Shown in pieces: positions 53,373-62,205 of a stretch of 64,000 nt of DNA. Below the pieces are notes generated by a model. It worked only from the letters and a program-made list of their open reading frames with translations, was not told where the DNA came from and ran no database searches. This stretch comes from CAIVAT01 sp037137455 (GTDB taxonomy: Bacteria > Bacteroidota > Bacteroidia > Bacteroidales > FEN-979), in NCBI GenBank assembly GCA_037137455.1, contig JBAXKG010000009.1:1-64000 (forward strand), written 5' to 3'. Position 1 is the first letter of the stretch. Each line of letters opens with the position of its first letter. The position numbers and the translations under genes are program-made.

Positions 53373-55037
53373 TTAGTTTTGGGTACCAAATTGAAGTTTG
53401 GCTGCCATTTGAACATCGAGCCAATCGTCTACATATATTTTTACCAGATCTGACTTATAAGTTGACATCTTAGCTTTGATCAATAAAAATTTCGACTGTC
53501 TCAGCCTTTCCAGATCAGCAGCCAGGAATGGATCAGGAGAAAAAATAAATGGTTCAATAGGAGGTTTATCTATGACCCTGTAATCGGGCGGGCCACTCAC
53601 GGGTGCAGCAACTATGATATTGTGATTTTTTCCTGAAAAGAGAGAATCGAGGATTTTGTAATTCTGGTCGGCAAAATAGATCTGGAGTTCAGCATCAAGA
53701 GGAAAGTGATTCAAAGTACGAACTTTAAATTCAACCATTTTAGCCTGACTTGGGATATCGAAGTTGAAATTCACAGTATCCTCAATGAAGAAGCCACTAA
53801 TTGATCCGAAAAGTGGTAATTTTAATTTTAAATCAACTGCCAATCGGCTGGTATCCAAAATAAAGTTTTGATAGGCGCCATTGTTGGCCGGGTTCGATTT
53901 GCCGATCACATTAAAATAGATGTACTCAGGCGACATATTAATGGCATCGATAATATTTGAATTATTTTCACCGAATTGAAATGTTGTATCAATTTTAATA
54001 CCAATGTGATTTATATCCGGAGAGGGAATCACGAGTGGATTGGGGAACAGCGGGTGATCGGCAATATCAACAGTGTATGGAGGATTTTTAGCTGAAAAAG
54101 CCAATAAATCCAGAAAATTCAATTCGATAGGCATACCAATCGAATTGGAGGTTTTCATAAACATATCGATCTCTTCCAGATGGATGCCGCCTTGTATGGA
54201 ATTCTTGAAAAGGCTCAGCGTCAAGGTGTCAACCAATGGAAATTCATACTTACCGAGAAAACCAAATAATTTCGAAAATTTAATGTTTACCAGATCACAT
54301 TTTGCACTAAAAGTATATGGTGAAAGATTTGGGTTACTGTCGCCATAAACTGCAATACGAATATTAGCATTTATCTCGTTGGTGTGTCCGGGAGAATTAT
54401 CGAGGAGTATATTAAATCCGGAGAAATCAAGGTTTACATTATTCTCAACCGGCAATGTGCCTGAATAATCAAGCGCCAGAGTGGTTTTAAACATTTTTCC
54501 ATTTTTTGTAGCGTTAGGAATAGAAATTGAAACCTTTGCTTTATGATTAATTTGAGAAAAAATATTTATTTTCATCAACGCTGATTTAACTAATATACTA
54601 TCGAGGCGTTGCCCTTCCTGAGCCAGAGAAAATGAATACGGCGTTGAAAATTCATTTATTACCGAATCAAAAGGGAGAACAATTATAAAGAGTGCGCTTG
54701 ACTCAAACTTAATAATTTTTTGGTCGGGAATCAAAAAAAACTGCTGAGCATTTTCCGAAAACAAACGTGCTGCATATTCAAGAGTCAGCATGTGAGTTAA
54801 TGAATCTTCAACAAAAATATTGTTTCCCTTTTTCAGGATATCGAGCAATGAAAGTTTTGAATGAATCAACGGAATTGCCCAGGTGGGCGACCACTCCGGA
54901 TCGCTCATCTTACTGAAATTGAAATCATTTTTATTACAAGATTGGGAAAAACCCAAAATAATCACACTGAAGATTACTCCCAAAAATACGAACCAGCCTC
55001 TCCGGGATCCTGACAATTTATTAACTTGTATTTTCAT
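53373..55037 (-). CDS. large lipoprotein of unknown function
   Basis: This is a 554-residue protein from the ATG at 55037; a TTG at 55052 is possible but unlikely. The N-terminus has a basic stretch and a hydrophobic segment VIFSVIILGFSQSC ending in a lipobox-like Cys. The mature part is beta-rich with strand-turn patterns (NVNLDFSGFNILLDNSPGHT, NANIRIAVYGDSNPNLSPYT, MVEFKVRTLNHFPLDAELQI), suggesting repeated immunoglobulin-like domains. I recognise no family. The gene heads a three-gene run with a DUF5723 barrel and an amidase; a surface complex is possible but only inferred. Confidence 0.72.
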   Translation of the reverse strand: MKIQVNKLSGSRRGWFVFLGVIFSVIILGFSQSCNKNDFNFSKMSDPEWSPTWAIPLIHSKLSLLDILKKGNNIFVEDSLTHMLTLEYAARLFSENAQQFFLIPDQKIIKFESSALFIIVLPFDSVINEFSTPYSFSLAQEGQRLDSILVKSALMKINIFSQINHKAKVSISIPNATKNGKMFKTTLALDYSGTLPVENNVNLDFSGFNILLDNSPGHTNEINANIRIAVYGDSNPNLSPYTFSAKCDLVNIKFSKLFGFLGKYEFPLVDTLTLSLFKNSIQGGIHLEEIDMFMKTSNSIGMPIELNFLDLLAFSAKNPPYTVDIADHPLFPNPLVIPSPDINHIGIKIDTTFQFGENNSNIIDAINMSPEYIYFNVIGKSNPANNGAYQNFILDTSRLAVDLKLKLPLFGSISGFFIEDTVNFNFDIPSQAKMVEFKVRTLNHFPLDAELQIYFADQNYKILDSLFSGKNHNIIVAAPVSGPPDYRVIDKPPIEPFIFSPDPFLAADLERLRQSKFLLIKAKMSTYKSDLVKIYVDDWLDVQMAAKLQFGTQN

Positions 55038-55388
55038 TTTTATGTGATTCAATAGGGAGTGTCTTAATATTAATGAGTAATTCCAGTATGAAAAGCAATG
55101 ATAAAATTAATAATTTGTCTGAGATTCCAAAGTACCTTAATGTTATGATTATAATATGCTAAAAATAAATCGATGGCTTCTCATCGAAAAACATTCCGGG
55201 AGATTGAAAAACGATTTTGAAAAATCTGCAATCGAAAAACACCAGGGTATCAGTCCGCTCTATAACTATTTTTTAGCATTTATCAGGAAAAGTCAATTTT
55301 TGATTTGCATAATGGCCAAATAGTCAGGGACGATTTTCTTTTTGTCAGCTAACGACCAGAAAAAAACCCAGAGTTTAATGTAAACGCA
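55038..55388. other. 351-bp spacer without a gene
   Basis: This A+T-rich spacer separates the YwqK-like gene (upstream on the minus strand) from the lipoprotein operon. It must hold the promoter of the latter, but no minus-strand TAnnTTTG was found. The short motif ATCGAAAAAC occurs twice in its middle. No RNA structure or coding potential was recognised. Confidence 0.5.
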
Positions 55389-56072
55389 TTAATAGTATTT
55401 ATCGTGTTTGATATTGCCCTTTTTGTCATAATAGGTCCACTTACCGGTCTTTTTACCATTTTCAAAATATCCTTCGAATTCCTTTTGTCCATTTTTCTGA
55501 TATTTCACAACAGGTCCTGTATATGGCACGCCATCGAGGAATTTGGTAGGGCCGCCCTTTAGTCTTTCATATGATACCGGTTCCTGTCTTTTTTGCACTT
55601 GTGATTCGCGTGCCCGGGATACAACAGGTTTGGATTGCACTGGCGTTACAACAGGTTTTTCTTCCGTAACCGCTACCGGTACTATGGTATCGCGTTTCAC
55701 AGAATCGGCTAATGTTCCCTCATTCGAAAATAACTTACCGTATTTATACATTTCCAGCGCCTGTTGCTGTCCGTTGTCTTTCCAATATGTCCATGAACCA
55801 TCCTTGACACCTTCTTTAAAAGTTCCCTCCATTTTCTTTTGTCCATTGGGGTAATAAGAAATCCACAAACCCACACGTAAACCTTCAACAATCCTTCCTT
55901 CCAGTTCAACTTTCCCATTATTGTACTGGATCACATCCCCGGTAAAGGGCTTGTCTTTATTTATGAGATAATACATGCCATTGCGGTCTTGCAACTGGCT
56001 GAAATTGACCTTTTCAGAGGAACAGGCAAAAAGGAATACCAGAATGCCTGTAATGAGGAAAATCTTTTTCAT
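55389..56072 (-). CDS. YwqK-like MORN-repeat lipoprotein
   Basis: This 227-residue protein has a lipoprotein signal (1-17, ending LFAC). MORN-type repeats of about 23 residues occur before and after a Pro/Val/Lys-rich linker: FTGDVIQYNNGKVELEGRIV, LWISYYPNGQKKMEGTFKEG, SWTYWKDNGQQQALEMYKYG, then VPYTGPVVKYQKNGQKEFEG and YFENGKKTGKWTYYDKKGNI. Proteins of this type are often labelled YwqK-family antitoxins, but no toxin gene is adjacent, so that label carries no function here. Location in the outer or inner membrane is inferred from the lipobox. A -7 element lies 19 bp upstream. Confidence 0.82.
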   Translation of the reverse strand: MKKIFLITGILVFLFACSSEKVNFSQLQDRNGMYYLINKDKPFTGDVIQYNNGKVELEGRIVEGLRVGLWISYYPNGQKKMEGTFKEGVKDGSWTYWKDNGQQQALEMYKYGKLFSNEGTLADSVKRDTIVPVAVTEEKPVVTPVQSKPVVSRARESQVQKRQEPVSYERLKGGPTKFLDGVPYTGPVVKYQKNGQKEFEGYFENGKKTGKWTYYDKKGNIKHDKYY

Positions 56073-56091
56073 AGAGGATCGTTTTTGAGTT

Positions 56092-56099
56092 CAAACTTA
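56092..56099 (-). promoter_or_regulatory. -7 element TAAGTTTG of the YwqK-like gene
   Basis: On the minus strand TAAGTTTG matches TAnnTTTG and ends 19 bp before the ATG at 56072. Confidence 0.45.
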
Positions 56100-56202
56100 C
56101 AATTTTTTTTTAACCTTTTGTCGATTTTCATTTTTTTGTTGTAAATTTACCCATTAATTCATGATATAAATCCAAATAATATTAACCAAAAAAATCATCA
56201 TT

Positions 56203-56604
56203 ATGAAAAAATTTAATTTTTTATTTGTAATCGGGGTTCTTCTTTTAAGCGCCACCTTAATCGTTTCTTCCGGTTGCAAGAAAGCGACAGAAGATCCTAC
56301 CCCTACTCCATCAGCTCCATCCTTTGTTGTCACATCCCAGCCCAACGGTACAGATTATTTCTTTATCTGGTGTTTTTGTTCTACAAACGATATAATGTTG
56401 ACCAAGGTCCTCATTAAAGATCCGTTTAATATTACATACACCTATACAGGAAATCAGCAGTTGTGGATTAAAGATGAATTAATTGCTTTTCCGGATACCT
56501 ATCCCAAATCATCAGGCACCTGGAGGTTGACTTTCTACGGTACTATTGTTGGCGGCAGTGCTTTTGTTTCAAATGCCCAGTTGACTATTACAGCGAAAAA
56601 GTGA
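56203..56604 (+). CDS. small lipoprotein of unknown function
   Basis: This 133-residue protein begins MKKFNFLFVIGVLLLSATLI, then VSSGC, with Cys25 as the lipid-modified residue. A Thr/Pro-rich linker (EDPTPTPSAPS) leads into a small domain with Trp and Cys residues (YFFIWCFCSTNDIMLTKVLI) and strand patterns like an immunoglobulin-type sandwich. No family is recognised. It is a single-gene unit followed by a strong terminator hairpin. Confidence 0.7.
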   Translation: MKKFNFLFVIGVLLLSATLIVSSGCKKATEDPTPTPSAPSFVVTSQPNGTDYFFIWCFCSTNDIMLTKVLIKDPFNITYTYTGNQQLWIKDELIAFPDTYPKSSGTWRLTFYGTIVGGSAFVSNAQLTITAKK

Positions 56605-56620
56605 AGTACTCTAAATTTAT

Positions 56621-56656
56621 AAAAAGGCTTTCTCCTGAAAAGAAGAAAGCCTTTTT
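56621..56656 (+). terminator. rho-independent terminator
   Basis: AAAAAGGCTTTCT pairs perfectly with AGAAAGCCTTTTT across a 10-nt loop. The descending arm ends in five T. It closes the small lipoprotein gene, 17 bp after its stop, and could also act on the opposite strand. Confidence 0.85.
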
Positions 56657-56710
56657 ATATTTATGGCCCCAAGGGAAAAGAAATATACCCTGAATTATTA
56701 ATTGAATGTT

Positions 56711-57928
56711 ATGGCCAAAGCTCGCGACACCAAGCCTCACATAGGTATCTTCGGAAGAAGAAACAACGGAAAGAGCTCCCTTATCAATGCTCTCACGGGG
56801 CAGGATATTGCAATCGTTTCGGAGGTTTCGGGTACAACTACCGATCCGGTTAAAAAATCGATCGAGATTGCCGGGATCGGTCCGTTAGTGATGATCGATA
56901 CCGCGGGAATCGATGACAGTGGTGAATTAGGGCTAAAACGTGTTGGCAAAACCAGAGATGTCCTGAAAATTATCGACATGGCCATCATGCTTATTTCTCA
57001 CAACGAATTTGATGAAGCCGAGAAAAACCTGGTCATCGATTTTCAGGACAACGACCTTCCCTTTTTCATTATCCATAACAAATCTGATGAAGAGGAGATA
57101 TCGCCTGCATTATCTGCTTTGATTCAAAACAATTATGGCGTTCCGGTAGTTGGATTCAACGCTCTTGATCCAAAAACGGTTGCAATTGATGCGGTGACCA
57201 GATTGATCAGGGAAACAATTCCCGAAACCGCTTTCCTCAAGCAAAACCTGGTTGGCGATCTCATCTCCGGTGGCGATTTGGTACTTCTGATAACTCCCAT
57301 CGACACCGAAGCGCCCGAAGGCCGGATGATCCTTCCCCAGATGCAGGTAATCCGCGATGTACTTGATCATGATGGCATTGTTGTGGTTTGCAAAGAAAGT
57401 GAGGTGGCTGAATTTATTAAGAAGATGAACCCAAAACCGGTGTTGGTTATTACTGACAGTCAGGTATTTCCTAAGGCCGATGCGGCCATACCTGCAGATA
57501 TTCCGCTCACCAGCTTCAGCATTGTATTGGCACGACAGAAAGGCGATTTTGCCAACTACCTCAAAGGGACGCCCCATTTGTCGAAGCTTCGCGATGGCGA
57601 TCGCCTGCTGATCCTTGAATCATGCACCCATCATGTTACTTGCGATGACATCGGCCGGATAAAAATTCCAAAGTGGTTGTGCGATTTTTCAGGAAAAAGC
57701 CTGGAATTTGATGTTGTGGCCGGACTGAACAAAATTAATCGCTCTATCACCGATTATGCTATGGTTATTCAGTGCGGCGGATGCATGATAACCCGCAAAC
57801 AGATCGGCAACCGGCTCAAACCTGCCATCGATGCCGGCATCCCTGTAACCAACTATGGTATGACCATAGCCTATGTTCACGGTATATTTAACCGTGCCAT
57901 AGCTCCGTTTATGAAAGAGTCAGACTGA
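56711..57928 (+). CDS. hydF: [FeFe] hydrogenase H-cluster maturation GTPase HydF
   Basis: HydF is the scaffold on which the diiron subcluster of [FeFe] hydrogenase is assembled before transfer to HydA. The 405-residue protein from the ATG at 56711 has a GTPase domain with P-loop GRRNNGKS (15-22), the G2/G3 region VSGTTTDPV and MIDTAGIDD, and NKSDE. A dimerisation domain and the C-terminal cluster-binding domain follow, with ESCTHHVTCDDIGRIKIP and QCGGCMITRKQ holding the C-x-H and C-x2-C ligands. It shows the cell can mature an [FeFe] hydrogenase; hydE, hydG and the hydrogenase are not in the window. A TTG at 56702 is not preferred. Confidence 0.96.
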   Translation: MAKARDTKPHIGIFGRRNNGKSSLINALTGQDIAIVSEVSGTTTDPVKKSIEIAGIGPLVMIDTAGIDDSGELGLKRVGKTRDVLKIIDMAIMLISHNEFDEAEKNLVIDFQDNDLPFFIIHNKSDEEEISPALSALIQNNYGVPVVGFNALDPKTVAIDAVTRLIRETIPETAFLKQNLVGDLISGGDLVLLITPIDTEAPEGRMILPQMQVIRDVLDHDGIVVVCKESEVAEFIKKMNPKPVLVITDSQVFPKADAAIPADIPLTSFSIVLARQKGDFANYLKGTPHLSKLRDGDRLLILESCTHHVTCDDIGRIKIPKWLCDFSGKSLEFDVVAGLNKINRSITDYAMVIQCGGCMITRKQIGNRLKPAIDAGIPVTNYGMTIAYVHGIFNRAIAPFMKESD

Positions 57929-57976
57929 TCCTGTTGATTTTCTCAATGAATCGCTTTCAATTTAATGTTTCACGTT

Positions 57977-58681
57977 CTACGGAACTGAAATCGATACAGG
58001 AAGTACTTTCCCATTGAAATACTTGTGCCCGTTTACCGCGAAATCTGCAATGAAATTAGCAATCTGCGCCGGATTAATCAAGGCTTTGGCTCCCGGGAAT
58101 GCATTTGCGAACATCTCGGTTTGAACGGCTCCAAGGGCAAGGCAATTTACCATTATTTCATACTGGGCAAATTCCTCAGCCATCACTTCGGTTAGCACAG
58201 CTAGTGCGCCTTTGCTTGCAGTGTAGGCTGCAAGTCCCCGAAATTTCTTGCTTCCCTGAACCCCTCCGGCACTTCCAATGTTTACCACGTGTGCTCCCTT
58301 GTTTAGAATGGGTAATAAAGCTTGTGTCAGAAAAAACGGGCTTTTGACATTCACATTAAAAGTATCATCAAATTCGGTCGTTTCAAATTGATTGAAGGGC
58401 TTGTTTACAAGTTTTCCAGCATTATTGATCAGGATATCGCACCTATGAATGAATGTTTCAATCCGTTGAACGATAAAAGGGTAAAACTCAAATTGGTTCA
58501 GGTCAAACTCATAAGGATATACCTTTGCTTCAGGGTACAGTCGCACACAGTGGGCCACCAGTTCCCCAAGGGCTTCTCCGTTTCGTGATATCGCTACGAT
58601 TTGGTTTTGCCTGTGTTTCGCTAAAGCCTTAACCAACTCGAACCCGATTCCTCTACTGGCCCCGGTAATGATGATGTTCAT
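57977..58681 (-). CDS. short-chain dehydrogenase/reductase
   Basis: This 234-residue NAD(P)-dependent oxidoreductase starts at the ATG at 58681; a start at 58720 would overlap the -7 element. The Rossmann motif is IIITGASRGIGFELVKALAK, then INNAGKL. The catalytic Ser is in HVVNIGSAGGVQ and Tyr-x3-Lys in LAAYTASKGALAVLTEVMAE. An extra Asn-x-Gln region follows strand 3. The substrate is unknown. It lies alone, convergent with hydF and divergent from the riboflavin operon. Confidence 0.93.
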   Translation of the reverse strand: MNIIITGASRGIGFELVKALAKHRQNQIVAISRNGEALGELVAHCVRLYPEAKVYPYEFDLNQFEFYPFIVQRIETFIHRCDILINNAGKLVNKPFNQFETTEFDDTFNVNVKSPFFLTQALLPILNKGAHVVNIGSAGGVQGSKKFRGLAAYTASKGALAVLTEVMAEEFAQYEIMVNCLALGAVQTEMFANAFPGAKALINPAQIANFIADFAVNGHKYFNGKVLPVSISVP

Positions 58682-58717
58682 GGAGTTCTGTTTTAAAAAA
58701 TAAAATGAAGATGTATT

Positions 58718-58725
58718 CAAAGATA
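58718..58725 (-). promoter_or_regulatory. -7 element TATCTTTG of the SDR gene
   Basis: On the minus strand TATCTTTG matches TAnnTTTG and ends 36 bp before the ATG at 58681. Confidence 0.45.
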
Positions 58726-58863
58726 ATCAACTTTAATAAATCCTGTCATGAAAAAATCTATTATTTCAGTTGATAACAGATAAATTACTATTAAAATAAA
58801 CCCGATATTTGATTGAAATTGAAAAATGGATATTGTTATTTTCTTAACAGTAACTATTTTTTG

Positions 58864-58871
58864 TATCTTTG
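58864..58871 (+). promoter_or_regulatory. -7 element TATCTTTG of the riboflavin operon
   Basis: TATCTTTG matches TAnnTTTG and lies 45 bp before the FMN riboswitch core, as expected for an mRNA that begins just upstream of the aptamer. Confidence 0.6.
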
Positions 58872-58916
58872 CTGACGAATTATTCATTCAAAACGTTCAT
58901 AAACATAAATTTAGTT

Positions 58917-59059
58917 CTTCAGGGCAGGGTGAAATTCCCGACCGGCGGTATAGTCCGCGACTTCTTAGGGGGCAGCTAATCATCAGATTGACTGTTTTAA
59001 GAGAACTGAGCCGTTGAAATTACGGCACCGACAGTAGAGTCTGGATGGAAGAAGAAGGT
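58917..59059 (+). ncRNA. FMN riboswitch (RFN element)
   Basis: This RFN aptamer binds flavin mononucleotide and lowers riboflavin synthesis when FMN is plentiful. The conserved blocks are seen in order: AGGGCAGGGTGAAATTCCCG (58921-58940), ACCGGCGGTATAGTCCGCGA (58941-58960), a variable arm, then GAGCCGTTGAAATTACGGCA and CCGACAGTAGAGTCTGGATG, closing with GGAAGAAGAAGG that pairs with the 5' end. It lies 40 bp before a terminator hairpin and 151 bp before ribD, so it most likely acts by premature termination. Confidence 0.95.
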
Positions 59060-59097
59060 ATTTAATCTGACTTATTAAGCAGTTTAAATAGGATTAC

Positions 59098-59133
59098 GCC
59101 CTGTTGCTACCAATGTTACAGGGCTTTTTTTTT
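59098..59133 (+). terminator. terminator of the FMN riboswitch expression platform
   Basis: GCCCTGT (59098-59104) pairs with ACAGGGC (59118-59124) and is followed by nine T. It lies between the aptamer and ribD, so it is the probable regulated attenuator. Confidence 0.85.
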
Positions 59134-59210
59134 GGAATGAATGAATGATTAATTGATAGGTTGGAAAATGCAAACTTTGTCACCTTGTTACTAAATGATT
59201 TTCTGGCGCG

Positions 59211-60311
59211 ATGACTACTGACCAAAAGTACATGAAAAGGGCGATCAGCCTGGCAAAACACGGAACCGGATGGGTAAACCCAAATCCACTCGTGGGAGCC
59301 GTACTAGTGAAAGATGGCTGCATTATTGGGGAAGGGTTCCATGAATTTTTCGGAGGACCCCATGCCGAGGTTAACGCCATCAGAGCTGTCCCTGAAACAT
59401 CACTTAATGATATTACAGGCTCAACCTTATATATAACTCTTGAGCCCTGTTCACATTTAGGGAAAACCCCACCTTGTGTGAACCTCATTTCTGAAAAAAA
59501 AATTGCAAAAGTCGTGATCGGGATGACTGATCCAAATCCGCTCGTTAATGGTCGTGGGATCGAATACCTGCGATCGGAAGGCATAAATGTTGAAGTGGGT
59601 ATTATGGAAACCCAAATCAGGGAATTGAATGAAGTATTCAGCAAATTCATCCAGACCGGGATCCCATTCGTGGTGTATAAATCGGCCATGACCCTCGATG
59701 GAAAAATTGCCACTGTCACGAATTCTTCACGATGGATTACCGGCGAGCCATCGCGTAAAATTGTTCACCTCTTGCGTCAGCAGTTTGGTGCGGTTATGGT
59801 TGGCGTTGACACAGTTATTTTTGATGATCCTTTACTGAATATCAGATTAAAGGGAAAATGGAAAAATCCACTGAAAATAATTGCCGATACACATGGGCGT
59901 ATTCCAATGGAAGCAAAGGTTCTTACACATGATCCCCAGTTGACCATTCTTGCTACATCACAGTTTGCTGATCAGAAAAAACTTAAAAATATTGAACGTG
60001 CCGGGGCCCAGGTATTGATTTGCCCTATAAAAGATGACAAGGTTGACCTTGGTTTTATCATGAAGTCGCTTGGAAGCATGGGAATCGACAGCGTAATGAT
60101 CGAAGGGGGTGGTACTCTGGCGTTTTCCGCATTGCATGATGGATTGGTCGATAAAATTATCAGTTTTATTGCGCCGAAGATTTTGGGAGGAGCTAATGCT
60201 CCGACTACAGTAGGCGGCTCTGGTATTTCGTTGATGGAAAATGCAATTAATGTGTCAAACATGAGAACACGGAAAGTGGGTGGCGACCTCATGATTGAGG
60301 GATGGATTTAA
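59211..60311 (+). CDS. ribD: bifunctional pyrimidine deaminase/reductase RibD
   Basis: RibD carries out two steps: deamination of the 2,5-diaminopyrimidine and reduction of its ribosyl side chain. The 366-residue protein has the zinc deaminase domain (1-145) with GPHAEVNAIRAV (His-Ala-Glu) and LEPCSHLGKTPPC (Pro-Cys-x8-Cys). The reductase domain follows (147-366): VVYKSAMTLDGKIATVTNSS, RWITGEPSRKIVHLLRQQF, and DSVMIEGGGTLAFSALHDGL. First gene of the riboflavin operon, controlled by the upstream riboswitch. Ends 10 bp before ribE. Confidence 0.97.
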   Translation: MTTDQKYMKRAISLAKHGTGWVNPNPLVGAVLVKDGCIIGEGFHEFFGGPHAEVNAIRAVPETSLNDITGSTLYITLEPCSHLGKTPPCVNLISEKKIAKVVIGMTDPNPLVNGRGIEYLRSEGINVEVGIMETQIRELNEVFSKFIQTGIPFVVYKSAMTLDGKIATVTNSSRWITGEPSRKIVHLLRQQFGAVMVGVDTVIFDDPLLNIRLKGKWKNPLKIIADTHGRIPMEAKVLTHDPQLTILATSQFADQKKLKNIERAGAQVLICPIKDDKVDLGFIMKSLGSMGIDSVMIEGGGTLAFSALHDGLVDKIISFIAPKILGGANAPTTVGGSGISLMENAINVSNMRTRKVGGDLMIEGWI

Positions 60312-60321
60312 TTTTTTTAAT

Positions 60322-60963
60322 ATGTTCACAGGAATAATTGAAGAAACCGGAATAATCAAAGCCTTAGAACACGGGGCCAGATCTTCGCGACTCACAATCG
60401 GAGCGGGTAAAGTGCTAAACGATTTAAAAGTTGGCGATAGCATTAACACAAATGGCGTTTGCCTTACAGTTACTGCCTTTATGAACGAATACTTCATGGC
60501 AGATATAATGCCTGAAACCCTTCGTATGACGAATTTTAGTTCCTTAAAAACCGGCAGCAAAGTTAACCTGGAAAGGGCTATTAGACTTATTGACCGGCTT
60601 GGTGGACATATGGTAAGCGGCCACATTGATGGAACAGGCAGGATCTGCCGTTGTTGGGAAGAGGATAATGCGGTTTGGTTAAGCATAGCGGCTGATGCAG
60701 GTATTCTGCGATACATTGTATCAAAAGGTTCAATCGCCCTCGATGGGATAAGTCTTACTGTGACTTCGGTTGATACACGCTCGTTCAGCGTTTCGATTAT
60801 CCCGCATACCCAGGAGGTGACAACAATCCTGCAAAAAAAAGCTGGTGATATTCTGAATATTGAGTGTGATATTATTGCAAAATATGTTGAAAAATTAAGC
60901 TCGCCAATAAGCAGCGGTTCCAAAATTGACCTGGACTTCATGGCAAAAAATAATTTCCTATGA
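60322..60963 (+). CDS. ribE: riboflavin synthase alpha chain
   Basis: RibE dismutates two 6,7-dimethyl-8-ribityllumazine molecules to riboflavin. From the ATG at 60322 it has 213 residues, the usual size. Upstream codons at 60295 overlap ribD and are rejected. Two lumazine-binding repeats are visible, each starting with an MFTGII/HIDGTG-type strand: FTGIIEETGIIKALEHGARS with VGDSINTNGVCLTVT, and VSGHIDGTGRICRCWEED with KGSIALDGISLTVTSVD. The ATGA overlap with ribBA couples their translation. Confidence 0.96.
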   Translation: MFTGIIEETGIIKALEHGARSSRLTIGAGKVLNDLKVGDSINTNGVCLTVTAFMNEYFMADIMPETLRMTNFSSLKTGSKVNLERAIRLIDRLGGHMVSGHIDGTGRICRCWEEDNAVWLSIAADAGILRYIVSKGSIALDGISLTVTSVDTRSFSVSIIPHTQEVTTILQKKAGDILNIECDIIAKYVEKLSSPISSGSKIDLDFMAKNNFL

Positions 60964-62186
60964 CAAACTACAAATTCAACTCGATCGAAGAAGCGCTTGA
61001 GGATATCCGCAAAGGGAAAATGATAGTTGTGGTTGATGATGAAGATCGCGAAAATGAAGGTGATCTTGTGATTGCAGCCGAAAAGGTGACCCCTTCAATT
61101 ATAAATTTTATGGCGAAAAATGGCGGTGGCCTCATTTGTCTTCCAATCATGCGTGAACGTTTGGAGGAGCTGAACATTGAGCGTATGGTGGTGAAAAACA
61201 CAGATCCGAACCGGACCGCTTTTACTGTTTCCGTTGATGCGATTGAATGTTCAACTGGCATCTCTGCTCATGATCGATCGCTAACGATTAAACGGCTGAT
61301 CGATCACCAAACCAAGGCCAGGGATTTTACGCGACCTGGCCATATTTTTCCGATTGAATACAAGGAAGGCGGTGTATTGATAAGGGCAGGACATACCGAA
61401 GCATCAGTTGACCTGGCCAAGATGGCCGGTTTATACCCTGCAGGCGTGATCTGCGAGATAATGAACGAAGATGGGTCAATGGCGAGGGTGCCTGAACTTA
61501 TGAAATATGTGAAAAAACATAATCTGAAGATCATCACCATCGTATCACTAATCGATTACCGGCGCAAATCGGAGACCTTGGTTGAACGTGCCGCGTTGGT
61601 CGACATGCCTACAAAGTATGGAGAATTCAAAGCATACAGCTACGTAAGCAAAATCACAAGGGAGAACCACCTGGCGCTGGTGAAGGGAGATATAACTGAT
61701 GGACAGCCTGTGTTGGTGCGGGTGCATTCGGAATGCCTTACAGGGGATGTTTTCGGGTCGATGCGTTGTGATTGTGGCGACCAGCTTGAGTTTGCGATGA
61801 AAAAGATTGCAAAGGAAGGCAGAGGGGTTTTACTCTACATGAGGCAGGAGGGCCGTGGCATCGGTCTGGATAATAAAATGCGGGCCTATTCCCTTCAAGA
61901 CCAAGGGATGGACACAGTAGAGGCCAACAACGCGCTTGGATTTAGTGCAGATTTACGTGATTATGGCACCGGCGCTGAAATTCTTGTTGACCTTGGTATT
62001 AAAAAGCTGCGTTTGTTGACAAATAATCCGCAGAAAATTTCCGGGATTGAAGGATTCGGACTTGAACTTGTGGAACGAATTCCCATCCAGACTACCAGCA
62101 ATTCGCGCAATATCCGGTACATGAAAACCAAGAAGGAAAAACTGGGGCATTTGCTTACTTTTACCGATGAAAGGAATAAAGAATAA
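60960..62186 (+). CDS. ribBA: bifunctional DHBP synthase / GTP cyclohydrolase II
   Basis: The 408-residue fusion supplies both riboflavin precursors. The N-terminal part (1-205) makes 3,4-dihydroxy-2-butanone 4-phosphate, with VDDEDRENEGDLVIAAEKVT, GGGLICLPIMRERLEEL and GHIFPIEYKEGGVLIRAGHT. The C-terminal part (206-408) is GTP cyclohydrolase II, with VLVRVHSECLTGDVFGSMRC and DCGDQLEFAMKKIA (Cys-x10-Cys-x-Cys zinc site), and YMRQEGRGIGLDNKMRAYSL. Both active-site motif sets look intact. It overlaps ribE by 4 bp and precedes ribH by 19 bp. Confidence 0.97.
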   Translation: MTNYKFNSIEEALEDIRKGKMIVVVDDEDRENEGDLVIAAEKVTPSIINFMAKNGGGLICLPIMRERLEELNIERMVVKNTDPNRTAFTVSVDAIECSTGISAHDRSLTIKRLIDHQTKARDFTRPGHIFPIEYKEGGVLIRAGHTEASVDLAKMAGLYPAGVICEIMNEDGSMARVPELMKYVKKHNLKIITIVSLIDYRRKSETLVERAALVDMPTKYGEFKAYSYVSKITRENHLALVKGDITDGQPVLVRVHSECLTGDVFGSMRCDCGDQLEFAMKKIAKEGRGVLLYMRQEGRGIGLDNKMRAYSLQDQGMDTVEANNALGFSADLRDYGTGAEILVDLGIKKLRLLTNNPQKISGIEGFGLELVERIPIQTTSNSRNIRYMKTKKEKLGHLLTFTDERNKE

Positions 62187-62205
62187 TTGACTAATATTAT
62201 AAAAA

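Noticed and set aside
55038..55388. Structured RNA or small gene in the longest empty spacer
   Set aside because: Only short repeated A-rich motifs were seen. No stable hairpin, riboswitch motif or plausible start with coding bias was found.
55389..56072. YwqK-like gene as the antitoxin of a toxin-antitoxin pair
   Set aside because: The name is inherited from family labels; it is a lipoprotein with MORN repeats and no toxin-like gene is adjacent.
58826..59017. A 63-codon plus-strand reading frame starting before the FMN riboswitch
   Set aside because: It runs into the conserved aptamer, which is RNA, and its start lies upstream of the promoter element. No protein similarity is seen.
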